A stretch of DNA of 64,000 nucleotides from CAWEYO01 sp963813315 (GTDB lineage: Bacteria; Pseudomonadota; Alphaproteobacteria; Rhizobiales; Rhizobiaceae). The stretch spans positions 143,397 to 207,396 of the forward strand of contig CAWEYO010000004.1 of the NCBI GenBank assembly GCA_963813315.1. Direction: 5' to 3'. The notes beneath the pieces are model-generated. The model ran no database searches. It was not told the DNA's origin and saw nothing but the letters and a program-made list of their open reading frames with translations. Positions 60,367 to 64,000 of this stretch are shown in pieces. Numbering within the stretch: the first letter of the stretch is position 1; the number at the start of each line of letters is the position of its first letter. Both the position numbers and the translations under genes were made by a program.

Positions 60367-61761
60367 TCAGCCATTGTGAACGGCAAGGAAGGTGGCGGCC
60401 TCCTCGAAGAACCGGTCGAAAGCCGGTGTGCCCTCAATGAGGATATGGTTGTTTCCTGGTAGTTCGACGAACGTCGCCCCAGAGATGAACCTGGCGATCA
60501 GGCGGCCCTCTTCGATCGGCACGACGCGGTCACCCTCACAATGCAGGACCAAGGTCGGAACATGGACTTTTCGGGCGAGGTGCGTGACGTCTATTTGGCC
60601 CATCATTTCCCAGAGCCGCAGCGCGGTTTCTGGACTTGTGGCGACGCGCTGCAGTTCGTCGAATCTCGCCGCGATTCCAGACGGAACGTCGGGCATGAAC
60701 GTCGTCGTAAAGAAGTGCCTGAAAACGGGATTGTTGGAGCCCCAGCCGTCGCGGATCATCAGCCTTCCGGCTTCGTGGAGTTTTTTCTGGTCCGGATCCG
60801 GCCGCTTCAGACGGCCGCGCAGATATCCGCCCAACAGGACCAGGCACGTTACCCGCTCAGGGTGCTCGACAGCGTAGCGGATCGCATAGGCACAGCCTTG
60901 TGACATGCCAAAGACTGCGAACTTTTCCAACCCCGCAGCCGTCGCAACCTGGTGCATATCCCCAGCGACGGCTTCTTCGGAGAGGTTTTCGGCTTCCCAA
61001 TCCGACAGCCCGTTTCCGCGTTGGTCGAAATAAACGAACCGGCAAAGTCTCGCAAACCTGGCGTAGAAATCGCGCTCCATCGGACTGCGCCATTGATACT
61101 CGATGTGGTTCATCCAGTTCGGGGCTTTCAGCACGGGCGCTCCAACACCGATGCCGGCCCAGGCGATCTGAACCCCGTCGGATGCTGTGACGAACTGCAC
61201 CCGCTGTTGCAACGCTGCGTCCAGGGTTTCTTCAACTTGGGGCGGTGCGTCGGGCGTCCACTGCCAGACCCGGATGCGCCGGGAGATGTTTTTCACCCGC
61301 TGGCTGCCGATGTCCCGAAACGGTCCCCCGATCCGGTCCCCAATCGTTTGATGCACGATGTCCGAAACGCACACGCCGCCAGGCTCGGCCAACCCCTCAA
61401 GACGCGCGGCCACGTTCACGCCGTCACCGAAGACATCGCCCTCCTCGAAGATGACGTCGCAGAGATTGATCCCGATCCGATAGATGATCCGCCGGTCAAA
61501 CGGGACTTCCCCTTCGCGGCCCGCCATCGCGGTCTGAATGTCGACGGCGCAGCGGACAGCCTCCTGCACCGAGGCGAATTCGACCAGCATCCCATCGCCC
61601 GTCGTCTTGACTATGCTTCCGCCGCGATTGGCAATTTCGGGATCGATCAGTTCTCTGCGGTGGACCTTCTGGCGCGCGACTACGCCGTCCTCGTCTCTTT
61701 CCATCAGGCGGCTGTAGCCTGCCATGTCGGCGGCCATGATGGCTGCGAGGCGACGTCCCAT
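60367..61761 (-). CDS. Adenylate cyclase / alpha-beta hydrolase fusion
   Basis: 464 residues from ATG 61761 (alternative ATG 61800); the start matches the family MxRRLAAIxAADxxGYSRLM. The class III cyclase domain (about 5-170) has the metal Asp in AAIMAADMAGYSR, the second Asp in VKTTGDGMLVEF and FGDGVNVAARLEGLAEPGG. An alpha/beta hydrolase (about 200-455) follows: nucleophile GMSQGCAYA, acid HCEGDRVVP, His GNNHILIEG. Both look catalytically complete. The hydrolase might be a sensor or output coupled to cAMP. No operon partner. Confidence 0.88.
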   Translation of the reverse strand: MGRRLAAIMAADMAGYSRLMERDEDGVVARQKVHRRELIDPEIANRGGSIVKTTGDGMLVEFASVQEAVRCAVDIQTAMAGREGEVPFDRRIIYRIGINLCDVIFEEGDVFGDGVNVAARLEGLAEPGGVCVSDIVHQTIGDRIGGPFRDIGSQRVKNISRRIRVWQWTPDAPPQVEETLDAALQQRVQFVTASDGVQIAWAGIGVGAPVLKAPNWMNHIEYQWRSPMERDFYARFARLCRFVYFDQRGNGLSDWEAENLSEEAVAGDMHQVATAAGLEKFAVFGMSQGCAYAIRYAVEHPERVTCLVLLGGYLRGRLKRPDPDQKKLHEAGRLMIRDGWGSNNPVFRHFFTTTFMPDVPSGIAARFDELQRVATSPETALRLWEMMGQIDVTHLARKVHVPTLVLHCEGDRVVPIEEGRLIARFISGATFVELPGNNHILIEGTPAFDRFFEEAATFLAVHNG

Positions 61762-62576
61762 TGCAATTTTGCCAAGGTTGATGCCAGGACCTTCTGGCAT
61801 CCTACACGGCCGGTAGCGTGTGGTTAAGCTCAGGATTCGCGTAGGTTGCTGCGTGCAGCTGACTACCTGCCAAGTCCTCTTTCTGCCTAGCAGAAGACCT
61901 TCCTCGTAGCGTTGGCGGAGGTCCACATATGGCGCAACTCGTCCGTCTCGATAACCACACTGAACGGCGGTTTCCACCCCCAATGGCAGACTTCCGTGTC
62001 GGGACTAAGCGTTAGATTTCACCACTTAGCTCGGTTGGCACACGCTGCCAGGTATCATTTGCTGGCGATCAGTGCTTATGGGCAATCGCCAACAAAGGCG
62101 CTATTCAAAACACGCCTCCGATTGTGGGCACCAAGCGTCAGAGGATTCCTGAAGAATTAAAGGACGGTTATTACGAATCGATAGGTATCCATATGGCGTT
62201 TAGTAAAGACTTCTATCAGTATTTGGATATCGGAAGTTATATTTGAATGGCTGTTGGCTCGAAAGGGTATTCAAAGGGTCACAATACTAGCTCGCTTCAC
62301 TGCGGCGATGCGGCGCGGTATCTCTATCGATCTCCTGTCATTACGCCATTTACCTTTTCACTATTCCTATCAACGGAAGTTGCTTCGGATCTCGTGCCTC
62401 CAGTTTATGGATTTTTCGGTAAGACCTCCAGTGACGCGTACTTTCCCCGCCACACAACATTAGGCATTGAAGTTTAGGAACGATAGCGGTTCACATCTAT
62501 TTTTCCCCAATAGGCCCTATCTTCACCAGAGGTTCGGAGGAAGCTCGCTGGACTTCAAGGTAAGCATGATGGTGCT
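61762..62576. other. Intergenic region entering AT-richer DNA
   Basis: 815 bp. Composition shifts to AT-rich from about 62150. Frames at 61912-62160 and 62247-62477 have no ribosome binding site or family signature. May contain an element boundary; no tRNA or att site recognised. Confidence 0.4.
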
Positions 62577-62933
62577 CTAATCTTCCTCGCCAAACAACGC
62601 TTGCGTCGAATTCAATGAAGCCTCGCCGAGTTGATGTAGCATTCGCGGAGTTGCGTACCAATTTGACCTGATGATAGAGGCTAGTTGCTTTTCAAGGACC
62701 GACTTCGAAACGTTTATTTTTTCTGCAAGTTTGGATATTCCCTCGTGCTGAACCCGACACCCAACTATTACCATCTTAAAAGGCATCCTATATATATATT
62801 CTTGTTCTTCATCTTCGTCGTCTTCTCTATATATCCTATCTACTTTTGAGATTTCGATCAACGATATAAGTTTAAAAAATACATCATACCGAAAGTCATC
62901 TAAAACCCTTTTATTTATCTTTTCTAACTCCAT
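62577..62933 (-). CDS. Hypothetical protein, low-GC, mobile-element edge
   Basis: 118 residues, unlike the core genes in codon use. An acidic patch (YREDDEDEEQEYIY) follows an N-terminal helical region; the C-terminal part KLAEKINVSKSVLEKQLASI may be an HTH-like segment. Its start overlaps the stop of the upstream gene (62924-62933). No family recognised. Confidence 0.5.
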   Translation of the reverse strand: MELEKINKRVLDDFRYDVFFKLISLIEISKVDRIYREDDEDEEQEYIYRMPFKMVIVGCRVQHEGISKLAEKINVSKSVLEKQLASIIRSNWYATPRMLHQLGEASLNSTQALFGEED

Positions 62934-63232
62934 AACTCTGTACAGTACTTAAGATTCACATGATATATAGTAATATATAGGTCATCGCTGGAGACTATTC
63001 GATATTTTTTTCGAATTATGACCTCGTCATCGTCTTGTATTAGCCGCGCAGTTGCCTGTTTACAGCGGATTGTAGGGGATGGCGGTTGAGCCAAACCGTC
63101 GGTTCCAAATCTTTTCTTCTGCGGCGCGGCATAGGGAACGAAATCCGTACCTTTCAAGGGTTTTTGTTCCGAGTTCGGAACAAAAACCATCCCATCCGAC
63201 GGATTTTGGACAGGAAACGCTAACGATTTCAA
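62924..63232 (-). CDS. Hypothetical protein, mobile-element edge
   Basis: 102 residues, first of a coupled pair with the gene at 62577-62933. Basic, Pro-rich, disordered-looking N-terminus (VPNSEQKPLKGTDFVPYA) and C-terminal beta segment (EVIIRKKYRIVSSDDLYITI). No family recognised. Confidence 0.45.
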   Translation of the reverse strand: MKSLAFPVQNPSDGMVFVPNSEQKPLKGTDFVPYAAPQKKRFGTDGLAQPPSPTIRCKQATARLIQDDDEVIIRKKYRIVSSDDLYITIYHVNLKYCTELWS

Positions 63233-63263
63233 TGTGTTAGATACCCTAATAATATAGAGTATC

Positions 63264-63506
63264 CTACTCCCAATCGTCGCCGATTATTCGATGCCTGTTC
63301 AGAGCGGCGGCCTTGCAGTCTTCCAACCACGCGTCCACGGCTTCTGTTGGATACGCTACTCTTCTGCTGCCAATCTTGATGTATCCCGGTCCGCGACCCT
63401 CACAGCGCCACCTGGCGAGCGTCTGAACAGAAATGCCGACGCGGGACGAAAGGTCTTCCGGGAAAATGAAATCGGTCTGGACGGTCGCATTCCTAGCTAC
63501 GGTCAT
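63264..63506 (-). CDS. AlpA/MerR-type helix-turn-helix (excisionase-like) regulator
   Basis: 80 residues from ATG 63506 with GGGAG upstream; 63545 is a weaker upstream option. LSSRVGISVQTLARWRCEGR is the HTH and GYIKIGSRRVAYPTEAVDAW the wing, the layout of excisionase/AlpA proteins. These control excision or gene expression of integrative elements. It supports the view that the end of the window is mobile DNA. Confidence 0.8.
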   Translation of the reverse strand: MTVARNATVQTDFIFPEDLSSRVGISVQTLARWRCEGRGPGYIKIGSRRVAYPTEAVDAWLEDCKAAALNRHRIIGDDWE

Positions 63507-63687
63507 CTCACTCTCCCATGCTGGTGATAGCTTGAAAGATTCCACTGGAAAAGATCGTTGAGAAGTAACCGTTATGTCTTTGTTGTTTAAGGTAAAGGGT
63601 CGACATACTCACAAAACTTTTTTCGCACAGAGTGCGACGCAGCTTTGTAGATACGTGCGGCGTCTTCGAACATATCCAAGACGTCAT

Positions 63688-63924
63688 TCAATAAAAATGT
63701 GTTTGAATGTGATGCGCTCCATCGAGGATGCAATGCCGTCCGCGTCGTCTGTTTTTCAGTTGTTGTATCAGATTGCCGATGTCCTTTGTTTCGTCGATGT
63801 AGGCGCTTGCATGGCTCTTGAGTGTGTCGGGCAGCATGTCGAGCGCGGCGCGGACCGCGGCTTCCGTGGCGATGCCTTCGTGCCCGAAGTTTTCTAAAGT
63901 ATCCATTGGAGAATGATAAGCCAT
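63688..63924 (-). CDS. Possible small hypothetical protein, mobile-element edge
   Basis: 78 codons from ATG 63924: MAYHSPMDTLENFGHEGIAT, then AALDMLPDTLKSHASAYIDE, ending at 63688. No good ribosome binding site. Downstream frames (63587-63706: LNDVLDMFEDAARIYKAASH) are in another phase, which may mark a second small gene or a frameshift. Confidence 0.3.
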   Translation of the reverse strand: MAYHSPMDTLENFGHEGIATEAAVRAALDMLPDTLKSHASAYIDETKDIGNLIQQLKNRRRGRHCILDGAHHIQTHFY

Positions 63925-64000
63925 GGCGCACGTTCTCTGCCGCGTACCGGTACGGTGTCGAGTAGGTGCTGACATGTCCGAGGAGACAGTTGGTCCCTGA

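Noticed and set aside
1..64000. CRISPR arrays
   Set aside because: No regularly spaced short direct repeats were seen; the RTX and intergenic repeats do not fit.
1..64000. tRNA or rRNA genes as island anchors
   Set aside because: No T-loop-like GGTTCGAATC or rRNA signature was recognised near the element borders; a dedicated tRNA scan would be needed to be sure.

Overview
The window is GC-rich chromosomal DNA from an alphaproteobacterium of the Rhizobiales, most like Mesorhizobium and other Phyllobacteriaceae. The evidence is the gene content and order (pssA-psd, tgt-queA-ppi-ppi-coaD-gyrA, ssb/uvrA, glnB-glnA), alphaproteobacterial GTTC-N7-GTTC SOS boxes, and two families of rhizobial-type palindromic intergenic repeats. 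This assignment is inference; no rRNA or tRNA gene was seen.

Positions 1-32400 are mostly core chromosome. They hold the 3' end of a secreted RTX repeat protein, an Aas-like acyltransferase/acyl-ACP synthetase fusion, phosphatidylethanolamine synthesis (pssA, psd), queuosine tRNA modification (tgt, queA), two cyclophilins, coaD and gyrA. Then come marC, ybaK, ssb and uvrA with SOS boxes, a DUF72 gene, nnrD, and glnB-glnA behind a sigma-54-type promoter. Next are an MHS-family transporter with a large inserted domain, a small caspase-like protein, a ChaA-type cation antiporter, a TMEM175-like channel gene with a frameshift, a two-helix membrane protein and a Tat-exported sulfite oxidase. uvrA carries a one-base insertion inside its first ABC signature motif.

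Positions 32600-46300 are accessory. A complete IS30-family element (32614-33840) is followed by DNA ligase debris, small coiled-coil genes, an MT-A70 methyltransferase lacking its DPPW motif, and a phage/plasmid-type exonuclease-polymerase of the PolA family, several of them frameshifted. This degenerate element ends against a ppx/gppA gene that has lost its C-terminus. Beyond it lies an unusual two-gene cassette: a 919-residue protein of unknown family with a Ser/Thr-rich alternating segment, followed two bases later by a broken caspase-like gene. It is the best candidate here for an undescribed system.

Positions 46600-61800 are metabolic and stress genes: a haloacid dehalogenase, a glutathionyl-hydroquinone reductase, NDH-2, SOS-controlled dinB, a lytic transglycosylase, an ArsR-SRPBCC pair with two matching operators, and an epimerase. 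Remnants of an SRAP (YedK) gene and a serine recombinase precede a cobalt-type nitrile hydratase operon. A DUF2161 gene and an adenylate cyclase/alpha-beta hydrolase fusion follow. From about 62100 to the end the sequence is AT-richer and holds an AlpA-like regulator and orphan genes, probably the edge of another mobile element.

At least six genes carry single-base indels. Some sit in decaying mobile DNA, but others (uvrA, the TMEM175-like gene) do not, so assembly error must be separated from true inactivation by checking reads.
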